This document shows positions 1 through 5,421 of a stretch of 5,486 nt of DNA, piece after piece (position 1 is the stretch's first letter; every line of letters begins with the position of its first letter). The notes beneath the pieces are model-generated. The model worked only from the letters and a program-made list of their open reading frames with translations. It searched no databases and had not been told where the DNA came from. Both the position numbers and the translations under genes were made by a program. The stretch comes from an uncultured Lachnospiraceae bacterium (GTDB lineage: Bacteria > Bacillota > Clostridia > Lachnospirales > Lachnospiraceae), in the NCBI GenBank assembly GCA_910583965.1, contig CAJUAE010000163.1:1-5486 (forward strand). The letters are read 5' to 3'.

Positions 1-43
1 GGAATTATAAAATCAAACCCAATTGTAAGGATTAATTTATTAA

Positions 44-247
44 CAGTTCCTTAGTGGTCAATTAGAAATCGTAGGTTTGGCACCAGCAAATGATGAACAC
101 CTATTTTTACTAATCAACACTAATCCGAAAATTAAGTCTGTTATATATTATTATCTTAAAGATGAAGATAGAATTGAATTACCTCATCATCTTAGAAAAC
201 CAGTAACCTATAAAAAGGTCACTAAACTTTGGAATTCTATGAAATAG
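44..247 (+). pseudogene. C-terminal fragment of an unrecognised accessory protein
   Basis: This frame is open for 67 codons and ends at TAG (245-247). Stops at 8-10, 26-28 and 41-43 close it upstream, and its only ATG is the second-last sense codon, so no full gene starts here. The translation looks protein-like: a hydrophobic strand before GLAPANDEH, then LFLLIN, a second strand SVIYYYL, and a basic C-terminus (KPVTYKKVTKLWNSMK). An intrinsic terminator 42 bases downstream on the same strand supports a real gene end converging on tuf. Frame 1 is open from base 1 to 51, so a single frameshift near 41-51 could join the fragment to an upstream gene; this is inference. The strand, GL.P.NDEH, strand pattern faintly recalls the C-terminal end of AbiH or SIR2-like phage-defence proteins, but that is from memory and weak. 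It may instead be a chance open frame. Confidence 0.35.
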
Positions 248-288
248 GCTCTGTCCAAATAAGCAAATAAAAGGTTGGTAAAAAGACA

Positions 289-331
289 AACTCCGATGAA
301 AACGGTGCCAAATTTCATCGGAGTTCTTTTT
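289..331 (+). terminator. Intrinsic terminator of the plus-strand frame
   Basis: A perfect 13-base inverted repeat (AACTCCGATGAAA at 289-301, TTTCATCGGAGTT at 313-325) encloses an 11-base loop and is followed by CTTTTT (326-331). This is a classical Rho-independent terminator for transcription coming from the left. It fits the end of the 44-247 frame. Read on the other strand the stem is followed only by TGTCTTTTT after its A/T pairs, so it could also act weakly as a back-up stop for read-through from tuf. Confidence 0.8.
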
Positions 332-351
332 ATGGCACCGTTTTGGCACCG
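299..351. repeat. Overlapping inverted repeat with a tandem TGGCACCG copy
   Basis: AAAACGGTGCCA (299-310) is a perfect 12-base inverted repeat of TGGCACCGTTTT (333-344). A second direct copy of TGGCACCG follows at 344-351, giving an 11-base period. The left arm lies mostly in the loop of the terminator at 289-331, and the right arm lies just beyond its T-tract. The order is therefore A, B, A-prime, B-prime, which could fold as a pseudoknot or as two competing hairpins. TTTGGCACC also occurs at 76-84 inside the upstream frame. The function is unknown; a protein-binding or recombination site is possible. Confidence 0.6.
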
Positions 352-377
352 CTTTGCACATTTTCACTGTTGCAAAG
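352..377. repeat. Small inverted repeat between the convergent terminators
   Basis: CTTTGCA (352-358) and TGCAAAG (371-377) form a perfect 7-base inverted repeat with a 12-base loop. It lies just beyond the T-tract of the tuf terminator. It may be a weak secondary structure that blocks read-through; there is no T-run of its own and no clear role. Confidence 0.3.
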
Positions 378-381
378 TTTC

Positions 382-412
382 AAAAAGGGCTTCCCGATTT
401 CTCGGAAAGCCC
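382..412 (-). terminator. Intrinsic terminator of tuf and the str operon
   Basis: On the minus strand, GGGCTTTCCGA (412-402) pairs with TCGGGAAGCCC (397-387) around a GAAA tetraloop. This is an 11-base-pair stem with one U-G wobble, followed directly by TTTTT (386-382). It begins 23 bases after the tuf stop codon. The wobble pairs in the tuf-sense RNA but would be an A-C mismatch in the opposite RNA, which fits termination of tuf rather than of the plus-strand transcript. Confidence 0.93.
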
Positions 413-435
413 CATAAAATATAGCTTTTTACTAA

Positions 436-1623
436 TTACTCGATGATAGTAGCCACACGTCCAGAACCTACTGTACGACCACCCTCACGGATAGCGAATG
501 TAAGTCCCTGCTCCATAGCGATTGGATGAATCAGCTCAATTGTCATCTCAACGTTATCACCAGGCATACACATATCTGTACCATCTGGCAGATTGCAGAC
601 ACCTGTAACGTCTGTTGTTCTGAAATAGAACTGTGGTCTATAGTTATTGAAGAACGGTGTATGACGTCCACCTTCATCTTTTGTCAATACATAAACCTGT
701 GCTGTAAATTTCTTGTGGCATGTAACTGTACCAGGCTTAGCGAGAACCTGTCCTCTCTGAATCTCTGTTCTCTGAATACCACGAAGCAATGCACCAATGT
801 TATCACCAGCACGAGCCTCGTCAAGAAGTTTTTTGAACATTTCAATACCTGTACAAACTGTCTTCTTTGTTTCTTCACTAATACCAACAATCTCAACTTC
901 CTCGTTAAGATGAAGTGTACCACGCTCAACACGACCCGTTGCAACAGTACCACGTCCTGTAATAGTAAAAATATCCTCGATTGGCATAAGGAATGGCTTA
1001 TCTGTATCACGTACAGGTTCAGGAATATGCTCATCAACAGTATTCATCAGCTCAATAATCTTATCACCCCACTCGCTGCTAGGATCTTCCAAAGCCTTTA
1101 ATGCAGAACCCTTAACAATAGGGCAATCTGTAAACTCATACTCCTCAAGCTGCTCTGTTACTTCCATCTCAACAAGCTCGATCAACTCTGGATCATCAAC
1201 CATATCGCACTTGTTCAAGAATACAACAATTTTAGGAACACCAACCTGACGAGAAAGAAGAATATGCTCCTTTGTCTGTGCCATTACACCATCCGTTGCA
1301 GCAACAACAAGGATAGCACCATCCATCTGTGCAGCACCTGTAATCATGTTCTTTACATAGTCAGCATGGCCCGGGCAGTCAACGTGTGCATAATGTCTGT
1401 TCTCTGTCTCATACTCAACGTGTGCAGTATTGATTGTAATACCACGCTCTCTTTCTTCTGGAGCCTTATCAATATTCTCGAAATCTGTAGCTACGTTACC
1501 TGCAACTCTAGCAGCCAATACCTTTGTAATCGCAGCTGTCAATGTTGTTTTACCATGGTCAACATGTCCGATAGTACCAATGTTGCAATGGGGTTTACTT
1601 CTTTCAAATTTAGCCTTTGCCAT
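436..1623 (-). CDS. tuf: Elongation factor Tu
   Basis: EF-Tu is the cytoplasmic GTPase that brings aminoacyl-tRNA to the ribosomal A site. The 395-residue protein has the family's usual length and all GTP-binding motifs: GHVDHGKT (19-26, P-loop), RGITI (60-64, switch I), DCPGH (82-86, with the catalytic His86), NKCD (137-140) and GSAL (172-175). Domain 2 begins near residue 210 (KPFLMPIEDIFTITGRGTV), and domain 3 follows from about 300 (KDEGGRHTPFF, RPQFYFRTTDVTG). ATG (1623-1621) has AAGGAGG 9 bases upstream. It is the last gene of the operon, has its own promoter in the spacer before it and a terminator after it. It carries eight cysteines (13, 83, 139, 167, 257, 302, 343, 352) against three in E. 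coli as I recall, and its domain 1 is about two residues short before the GSAL motif. No lesions are visible. Confidence 0.99.
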   Translation of the reverse strand: MAKAKFERSKPHCNIGTIGHVDHGKTTLTAAITKVLAARVAGNVATDFENIDKAPEERERGITINTAHVEYETENRHYAHVDCPGHADYVKNMITGAAQMDGAILVVAATDGVMAQTKEHILLSRQVGVPKIVVFLNKCDMVDDPELIELVEMEVTEQLEEYEFTDCPIVKGSALKALEDPSSEWGDKIIELMNTVDEHIPEPVRDTDKPFLMPIEDIFTITGRGTVATGRVERGTLHLNEEVEIVGISEETKKTVCTGIEMFKKLLDEARAGDNIGALLRGIQRTEIQRGQVLAKPGTVTCHKKFTAQVYVLTKDEGGRHTPFFNNYRPQFYFRTTDVTGVCNLPDGTDMCMPGDNVEMTIELIHPIAMEQGLTFAIREGGRTVGSGRVATIIE

Positions 1624-1680
1624 TCTAAAAGTCCTCCTTAAAAAACTTACTATAAATTATAACTTAACCCAACTATTCTC

Positions 1681-1709
1681 ATTATAGTCAAAATATAGGA
1701 ATTTTTCAA
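1681..1709 (-). promoter_or_regulatory. Internal sigma-A promoter for tuf
   Basis: The minus strand reads TTGAAA (1709-1704), a 17-base spacer, then TATAAT (1686-1681). This is a consensus -10 with a -35 one base from consensus at ideal spacing. Transcription would begin near 1674, giving a leader of about 50 bases before the tuf ATG. The sequence around the -35 is A/T-rich. The site lies inside the 271-base fusA-tuf gap and would give tuf extra transcription independent of rpsL. A second TATAAT (1661-1656) has no matching -35 and is probably not a promoter. Confidence 0.8.
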
Positions 1710-1749
1710 GCACTATTTAAAAAATACTGCTGAAAAGCCTTTATTTATT

Positions 1750-1876
1750 GCAACAGTTCAAATGCCCTATTACATATCCAGCTATTAGAAATCCTTTCAT
1801 TCTAAGATGGATACCTGTAATCACTATTTTACATATCGTCAGCGCAATAATTACACAGACTTGCCTGAACTGTTAC
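1750..1876 (-). repeat. Structured, MITE-like element in the fusA-tuf spacer
   Basis: Three nested inverted repeats are visible. The outer arms are GCAACAGTTCA (1750-1760) and TGAACTGTTAC (1866-1876), with 10 of 11 bases matching and the odd pair being U-G in the operon RNA. The middle arms are ATTACATATCCA (1769-1780) and TGGATA-cc-TGTAAT (1808-1821), 12 pairs with a two-base bulge. The inner arms are TTAGAA (1785-1790) and TTCTAA (1800-1805). TATTTAT flanks both sides (1742-1748 and 1877-1883), as a target-site duplication might, although the left copy is one base away from the repeat. There is no U-run after it, so it is not an intrinsic terminator. No reading frame is supported. It is either a small miniature element or a structured RNA spacer; A/T richness makes chance partly plausible. 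Confidence 0.45.
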
Positions 1877-1894
1877 TATTTATACCTTATATTA

Positions 1895-4012
1895 TTATTT
1901 TGCTTTTGCTGCAAGTACTTTCTCCTGTACCTGCTTTGGAACTTGCTCATACTTTTCAAAAAACATTGAGTAATTTCCACGTCCCTGTGTCTTAGAACGC
2001 AAATCGGTAGAATAGCCAAACATTTCTGCAAGAGGCACATAACCTCTAACAATCTTTCCACCACCGAGATCATCCATACCCTCAATACGTCCGCGACGAG
2101 AATTGATATCACCAATCACATCACCCATATATTCTTCAGGCATTGTTACTTCAACCTTCATAATTGGCTCAAGAAGTACTGGTGCTGCCTTCTGCATTGC
2201 CTCCTTAAATGCAAGAGAACCTGCAATATGGAATGCCATTTCAGAGGAGTCTACCTCGTGATAAGAACCATCATATACATTTGCATAAACGCCAACTACA
2301 GGGAATCCACCAAGAATGCCTGCATGTGTTGCCTCCTCAATTCCTTCCCCAACTGCTGGGATATATTCCTTAGGAATCGCACCACCAACAACAGAAGATT
2401 CAAATTTGAAAAGTTCTTCACCATTTGCATCCATCGGAGCAAAGCGAACCTTACAATGGCCATATTGACCACGTCCACCTGACTGCTTTGCATACTTGGA
2501 ATCAACCTCCACCTCTTTTGTAATTGCTTCCTTGTAAGCAACTTGAGGTGCTCCAACGTTAGCCTCAACCTTAAATTCACGCAGAAGTCTATCTACAATA
2601 ATCTCAAGATGAAGCTCACCCATACCTGCAATAATTGTCTGTCCTGTTTCTTGATTGGTATGCGCACGGAAAGTAGGATCTTCTTCTGCAAGCTTGGCAA
2701 GTGCCTCACCCATCTTTCCTTGCCCAGCCTTTGTTTTTGGCTCAATCGCAAGCTCGATAACTGGTTCAGGAAATTCCATAGACTCAAGTATAACTGGATG
2801 CTGATCATCACAGATTGTATCTCCAGTTGTCGTAAACTTAAATCCAACTGCCGCTGCGATATCACCAGAATAAACTTTATCTAATTCTTGTCTCTTATTG
2901 GCATGCATCTGCAAGATACGTCCCACACGTTCCTTTTTATCTTTTGTAGCATTTAAGACATAGGAACCTGAATTCATTGTGCCTGAATAAACTCTAAAAA
3001 ATGCAAGTTTACCAACAAATGGATCAGCCATAATCTTAAATGCAAGTGCTGAAAATGGCTCATCATCTGACGAGTGACGCTCAACTTCATTGCCGCTCAA
3101 ATCCGTTCCTTTAATAGAAGGAATGTCTGTAGGTGCCGGCATATAGTCAAGAATTGCATCAAGAAGCTTTTGAACCCCTTTATTTCTATATGCAGATCCA
3201 CAGCAAACCGGAACTGCTGTACACGCACAAGTGCCCTTTCTCAAAGCTGTTTTTAACTGCTCTATTGTAGGTTCTTCACCCTCAAGATACATCATTGTCA
3301 AATCATCATCTAACTCGCAAATCTTCTCAATCATCTCTGACCGATAGAGTTCTGCTTCATCTGCCATATCTGCTGGAATCTCTGTAATCGTAATGTCATC
3401 GCCCTTATCATCATTATAGGTGTAAGCCTTGTTTTCCATCAGATCAATGATTCCTTTAAATTCATCTTCTTTACCAATTGGCACCTGAAGAATAATTGCA
3501 TTTTTTCCTAATCTTGTCCGAATCTGGTCTACTGCACCGTAGAAATTAGCTCCTAATATGTCCATTTTATTGATAAAAGCCATTCTAGGTACATTGTAGG
3601 TATCAGCCTGACGCCATACATTTTCTGACTGTGGCTCCACACCACCCTTTGCGCAGAAAACACCTACAGCACCGTCCAACACACGAAGGGAACGCTCAAC
3701 TTCTACTGTAAAATCCACATGGCCCGGAGTATCAATAATATTAATACGATGCTCCAAAGCATTGTCTTGTGGTTTTGCATTCTCTTGATGTGTCCAGTGA
3801 CATGTCGTAGCGGCTGATGTAATTGTGATACCTCTTTCCTGCTCCTGCTCCATCCAGTCCATGGTTGCAGTACCCTCATGGGTATCACCAATCTTATAAT
3901 TAACACCGGTATAGTATAAGATACGCTCTGTAAGAGTAGTCTTACCAGCATCAATATGCGCCATGATACCGATGTTTCTGGTTCTCTCTAAAGGATATTC
4001 TCTCCCAGCCAA
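1895..4012 (-). CDS. fusA: Elongation factor G
   Basis: EF-G is the ribosome-dependent GTPase that moves tRNA and mRNA after peptide-bond formation and, with ribosome recycling factor, splits spent ribosomes. The 705-residue protein is full length. GTP-binding motifs are AHIDAGKT (18-25), RGITI (60-64), DTPGH (94-98, catalytic His98) and NKMD (148-151), with a GSA motif in CCGSAYRNKG near 262. A G-prime insert precedes domain II; domain III includes the GMGELHLEI segment. Domain IV carries SGGRGQYGH near residue 515, and domain V contains the SRRGRIEGM segment. This marks canonical translocase EF-G rather than a tetracycline-resistance paralogue. The start is TTG (4012-4010): AAGGAGG lies 7 bases upstream, an in-frame TAA (4027-4025) blocks any longer start, and the next Met is inside the P-loop region. 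It lies 79 bases after rpsG. Confidence 0.98.
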   Translation of the reverse strand: MAGREYPLERTRNIGIMAHIDAGKTTLTERILYYTGVNYKIGDTHEGTATMDWMEQEQERGITITSAATTCHWTHQENAKPQDNALEHRINIIDTPGHVDFTVEVERSLRVLDGAVGVFCAKGGVEPQSENVWRQADTYNVPRMAFINKMDILGANFYGAVDQIRTRLGKNAIILQVPIGKEDEFKGIIDLMENKAYTYNDDKGDDITITEIPADMADEAELYRSEMIEKICELDDDLTMMYLEGEEPTIEQLKTALRKGTCACTAVPVCCGSAYRNKGVQKLLDAILDYMPAPTDIPSIKGTDLSGNEVERHSSDDEPFSALAFKIMADPFVGKLAFFRVYSGTMNSGSYVLNATKDKKERVGRILQMHANKRQELDKVYSGDIAAAVGFKFTTTGDTICDDQHPVILESMEFPEPVIELAIEPKTKAGQGKMGEALAKLAEEDPTFRAHTNQETGQTIIAGMGELHLEIIVDRLLREFKVEANVGAPQVAYKEAITKEVEVDSKYAKQSGGRGQYGHCKVRFAPMDANGEELFKFESSVVGGAIPKEYIPAVGEGIEEATHAGILGGFPVVGVYANVYDGSYHEVDSSEMAFHIAGSLAFKEAMQKAAPVLLEPIMKVEVTMPEEYMGDVIGDINSRRGRIEGMDDLGGGKIVRGYVPLAEMFGYSTDLRSKTQGRGNYSMFFEKYEQVPKQVQEKVLAAKAK

Positions 4013-4019
4013 AGTTCTT

Positions 4020-4028
4020 CCTCCTTAA
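4020..4028 (-). promoter_or_regulatory. Ribosome binding site fixing the TTG start of fusA
   Basis: The minus strand reads TTAAGGAGG (4028-4020), then 7 bases, then TTG. The in-frame TAA overlaps this site, so translation cannot start further upstream. The strong site probably compensates for the weak start codon. Confidence 0.9.
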
Positions 4029-4044
4029 AAATCTAGAAACAATA

Positions 4045-4072
4045 ATGTGCGAAAGCCAAAGTTTTCACGCAT
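4045..4072 (-). repeat. Imperfect hairpin in the rpsG-fusA spacer
   Basis: In the operon RNA, AUGCGUGAAA (4072-4063) can pair with UUUCGCACAU (4054-4045), ten positions with one C-A mismatch and one U-G wobble around an 8-base loop. The downstream arm lies within a 12-base exact repeat (TGTGCGAAAGCC on the plus strand at 4046-4057) of the 3-prime end of rpsG (4105-4116). An A/T-only hairpin (TAATAAT at 4072-4078, ATTATTA at 4082-4088) lies beside it. The role is unknown; it may separate or couple translation of the two genes. Confidence 0.4.
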
Positions 4073-4091
4073 AATAATAACATTATTAATA

Positions 4092-4562
4092 TTAAAATCT
4101 GTAGTGTGCGAAAGCCTTGTTTGCCTCTGCCATTTTGTGCATATCTTCTTTTCTTTTCACTGCTGCACCTGTGTTGTTCGATGCATCCAGAATCTCATTT
4201 GCAAGTCTTTCTTCCATGGTCTTCTCGCCTCTCTTGCGTGCAAAAAGCACCAACCAGCGAAGTCCCAATGTCTGACGGCGATCCGGTTTTACCTCAAGTG
4301 GAACCTGATACGTAGCACCGCCAATACGTCTTGCCTTACACTCAAGCATTGGCATAATATTGTTCATCGCAGATTCAAATACATCCAATGCTGGCTTTTG
4401 TGCCTTTTCTTCTACTCTAGAAAATGCTCCGTATACGATCTTCTGAGCTACACCCTTCTTGCCATCCAACATAACATTGTTGATAAGCTTGGTAACCACT
4501 TTATTACCGTAAATAGGATCTGCTAATACGTCTCTTTTTTGAATATGTCCTTTACGTGGCAC
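4092..4562 (-). CDS. rpsG: 30S ribosomal protein S7
   Basis: S7 binds the 3-prime major domain of 16S rRNA, nucleates assembly of the 30S head and lies near the E-site tRNA. From GTG the protein has 156 residues, the normal bacterial length. It opens with the conserved block (M)PRKGHIQKRDVL, continues with VTKLINNVMLDGKKG and RRIGGATYQVPLEV, and ends ANKAFAHYRF, where firmicute S7 commonly ends in RW as I recall. The frame can be extended 13 residues to a TTG at 4601, but that candidate has no ribosome binding site, and the extension would translate the AAGGAGG that serves GTG. GTG at 4562-4560 is therefore the start. It lies 273 bases after rpsL, a long gap for this operon, and 79 bases before fusA. 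In E. coli S7 represses its own operon by binding the rpsL-rpsG spacer; whether it does so here is inference. Confidence 0.98.
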   Translation of the reverse strand: MPRKGHIQKRDVLADPIYGNKVVTKLINNVMLDGKKGVAQKIVYGAFSRVEEKAQKPALDVFESAMNNIMPMLECKARRIGGATYQVPLEVKPDRRQTLGLRWLVLFARKRGEKTMEERLANEILDASNNTGAAVKRKEDMHKMAEANKAFAHYRF

Positions 4563-4569
4563 GATTCTT

Positions 4570-4578
4570 CCCTCCTTA
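4570..4578 (-). promoter_or_regulatory. Ribosome binding site fixing the GTG start of rpsG
   Basis: The minus strand reads TAAGGAGGG (4578-4570), then 7 bases, then GTG at 4562. Its position settles the start against the upstream in-frame TTG at 4601. Confidence 0.92.
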
Positions 4579-4746
4579 ATTATGATAGCGCATCCATCCA
4601 AAAAGACGGATTGTCCACTATTTGATTAAATCAACGGTACTCACATTTTTAAAACTTTGTGTTCGCGCGGTTTTCTTTCATAACCTTTTATAAAAAAGGT
4701 GTTCAATCAGAATCCCAACACTAATTAGTTTTTTGTGGTACATGGT

Positions 4747-4792
4747 AAATCATGCGAATCTTATGCGCTGCCAAATCCATACGAATCTGCGC
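4747..4792. repeat. Imperfect direct repeat in the rpsL-rpsG spacer
   Basis: AAATCATGCGAATCTTATGC followed by GC (4747-4768) resembles AAATCCATACGAATCTGCGC (4773-4792). The two units share AAATC, a CATRCGAATCT core and a terminal GCGC, with small insertions between them, and start 26 bases apart. GCGCA and TGCGC also form a short inverted repeat around the second unit. The function is unknown. Confidence 0.45.
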
Positions 4793-4810
4793 AGAGGCAC
4801 AAATTTGCCG

Positions 4811-4835
4811 CATGAAAAATCAATGATCTTTCATG
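4811..4835 (-). promoter_or_regulatory. Hairpin immediately after the rpsL stop codon
   Basis: The operon RNA reads CAUGAAAGAUC, AUU, GAUUUUUCAUG (4835-4811). This is an 11-base-pair stem with one G-U wobble and a 3-base loop, beginning at the base after the rpsL TAA. The odd pair is a wobble in this RNA but an A-C mismatch in the opposite strand, which suggests the structure works in the operon transcript. No U-run follows, so it is not a standard terminator. It may protect or mark the rpsL 3-prime end for RNA processing, or be part of a regulatory structure; this is inference. Confidence 0.55.
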
Positions 4836-5255
4836 TTATTTACCTGCTTTTGGTCTCTTAGCTCCATACTTAGAGCGAGCCTGTTTTCTGTTAGCAACTC
4901 CTGCAGTATCAAGTGTACCTCTGATAATATGGTATCTCGTACCAGGTAAGTCCTTAACACGGCCGCCCCTGATCAGTACAACACTATGCTCCTGTAAATT
5001 GTGTCCTTCACCTGGAATGTAGCTTGTCACTTCCATACCATTGGAAAGACGAACTCTGGCAATCTTTCTAAGCGCTGAGTTAGGCTTCTTCGGTGTTGCG
5101 GTCTTCACTGCTGTACAAACACCTCGCTTCTGAGGAGCGGAAGTATCTGTCGTTTTCTTTCTAAGAGAATTATATCCTCTCTGGAGAGCTGGTGCAGTAG
5201 ACTTCTTAACTGTTTCCTGACGTCCTTTTCTTACTAATTGGTTAAATGTTGGCAT
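4836..5255 (-). CDS. rpsL: 30S ribosomal protein S12
   Basis: S12 sits at the decoding centre of the 30S subunit and controls tRNA selection accuracy. The 139-residue protein matches firmicute S12, which carries an N-terminal insert compared with the 124-residue E. coli form. It starts MPTFNQLVRKGR, has the conserved GVCTAVKTATPKKPNSALRK block (45-64), GHNLQEHS (84-91) and GRVKDLPG (98-105), and ends in the usual basic tail. The residues that change in streptomycin resistance are wild type: Lys56 and Lys101, with neighbouring Asp102, the residue methylthiolated in E. coli. ATG (5255-5253) has AGGAGGTGA at 5270-5262. It is first in the operon, behind a strong promoter, with a hairpin right after its stop. 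Confidence 0.99.
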   Translation of the reverse strand: MPTFNQLVRKGRQETVKKSTAPALQRGYNSLRKKTTDTSAPQKRGVCTAVKTATPKKPNSALRKIARVRLSNGMEVTSYIPGEGHNLQEHSVVLIRGGRVKDLPGTRYHIIRGTLDTAGVANRKQARSKYGAKRPKAGK

Positions 5256-5340
5256 TCTTTTTCACCTCCTATTATTTTCAAAACTAAATGCCAAAACAAT
5301 TAGGCACATTACATGCGATATTTTATACACATGCTAGATT

Positions 5341-5369
5341 ATTATACGTTTATGCTTTCAGAATGTCAA
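5341..5369 (-). promoter_or_regulatory. Sigma-A promoter of the str operon
   Basis: The minus strand reads TTGACA (5369-5364), 17 bases, then TATAAT (5346-5341), a perfect match to consensus at ideal spacing. A/T-rich runs just upstream (about 5370-5420) resemble an UP element. Transcription would begin near 5334, leaving a leader of about 79 bases before rpsL. The leader contains a repeated GCATGT but no strong hairpin or riboswitch that I can recognise. Confidence 0.92.
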
Positions 5370-5421
5370 TCATTTTTTATAAAAATATACGAATCTTTCC
5401 TATTTTTATAAAATGATACCA

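Larger units (their letters stand above)
4563..4835 (-). other. Long rpsL-rpsG intercistronic spacer with repeats
   Basis: This 273-base gap holds no supported gene. It contains a hairpin directly after the rpsL stop (4811-4835), an imperfect direct repeat (4747-4792), a 10-base palindrome ACTAATTAGT (4720-4729), a 7-base-pair hairpin ACCTTTT/AAAAGGT (4683-4700) and a 13-base palindrome centred on 4628 (TTGATT-A-AATCAA). A 30-codon frame (4813-4721) starting MRQICASAQIRM has no ribosome binding site. No convincing promoter or terminator is present. The spacer is probably transcribed as a structured linker. Confidence 0.6.

Noticed and set aside
248..262. GGCTCTGTCCAAATA resembling an insertion-sequence end
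   Set aside because: No inverted partner occurs anywhere in the window and no transposase is present.
179..367. 62-codon minus-strand frame over the left flank
   Set aside because: It runs through both arms of the 289-325 terminator and the TGGCACCG repeats, has no ribosome binding site and is opposite the more protein-like plus-strand fragment.
365..380. CTGTTGCAAAGTTT resembling the terminal repeat of IS6-family elements
   Set aside because: The match is from memory, has no GG end, would point into tuf, and there is no second end or transposase. Its bases are also explained by the hairpin at 352-377.
526..1101. 191-codon open frame on the plus strand opposite tuf
   Set aside because: It is the antisense of a certain EF-Tu gene; its Cys-, Asn- and Thr-rich translation is the shadow of tuf codon bias, and it has no ribosome binding site or domain.
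1725..1745. GGCTTTTCAGC with a nearby T-run as a fusA terminator
   Set aside because: The stem would be only three base pairs, too weak to terminate.
1895..4012. EF-G as a ribosomal-protection (tetracycline resistance) paralogue
   Set aside because: Its place in the str operon, its length and the canonical SGGRGQYGH domain IV segment identify it as housekeeping EF-G.
4656..4704. TTGAAC-17-TTATGA as a promoter for rpsG
   Set aside because: The -10 matches only about half of consensus and overlaps a small hairpin; it is much weaker than the two promoters accepted here.
4721..4813. 30-codon frame in the rpsL-rpsG spacer (MRQICASAQIRM...)
   Set aside because: There is no ribosome binding site, its start lies inside the post-rpsL hairpin, and its sequence comes from the imperfect nucleotide repeat.
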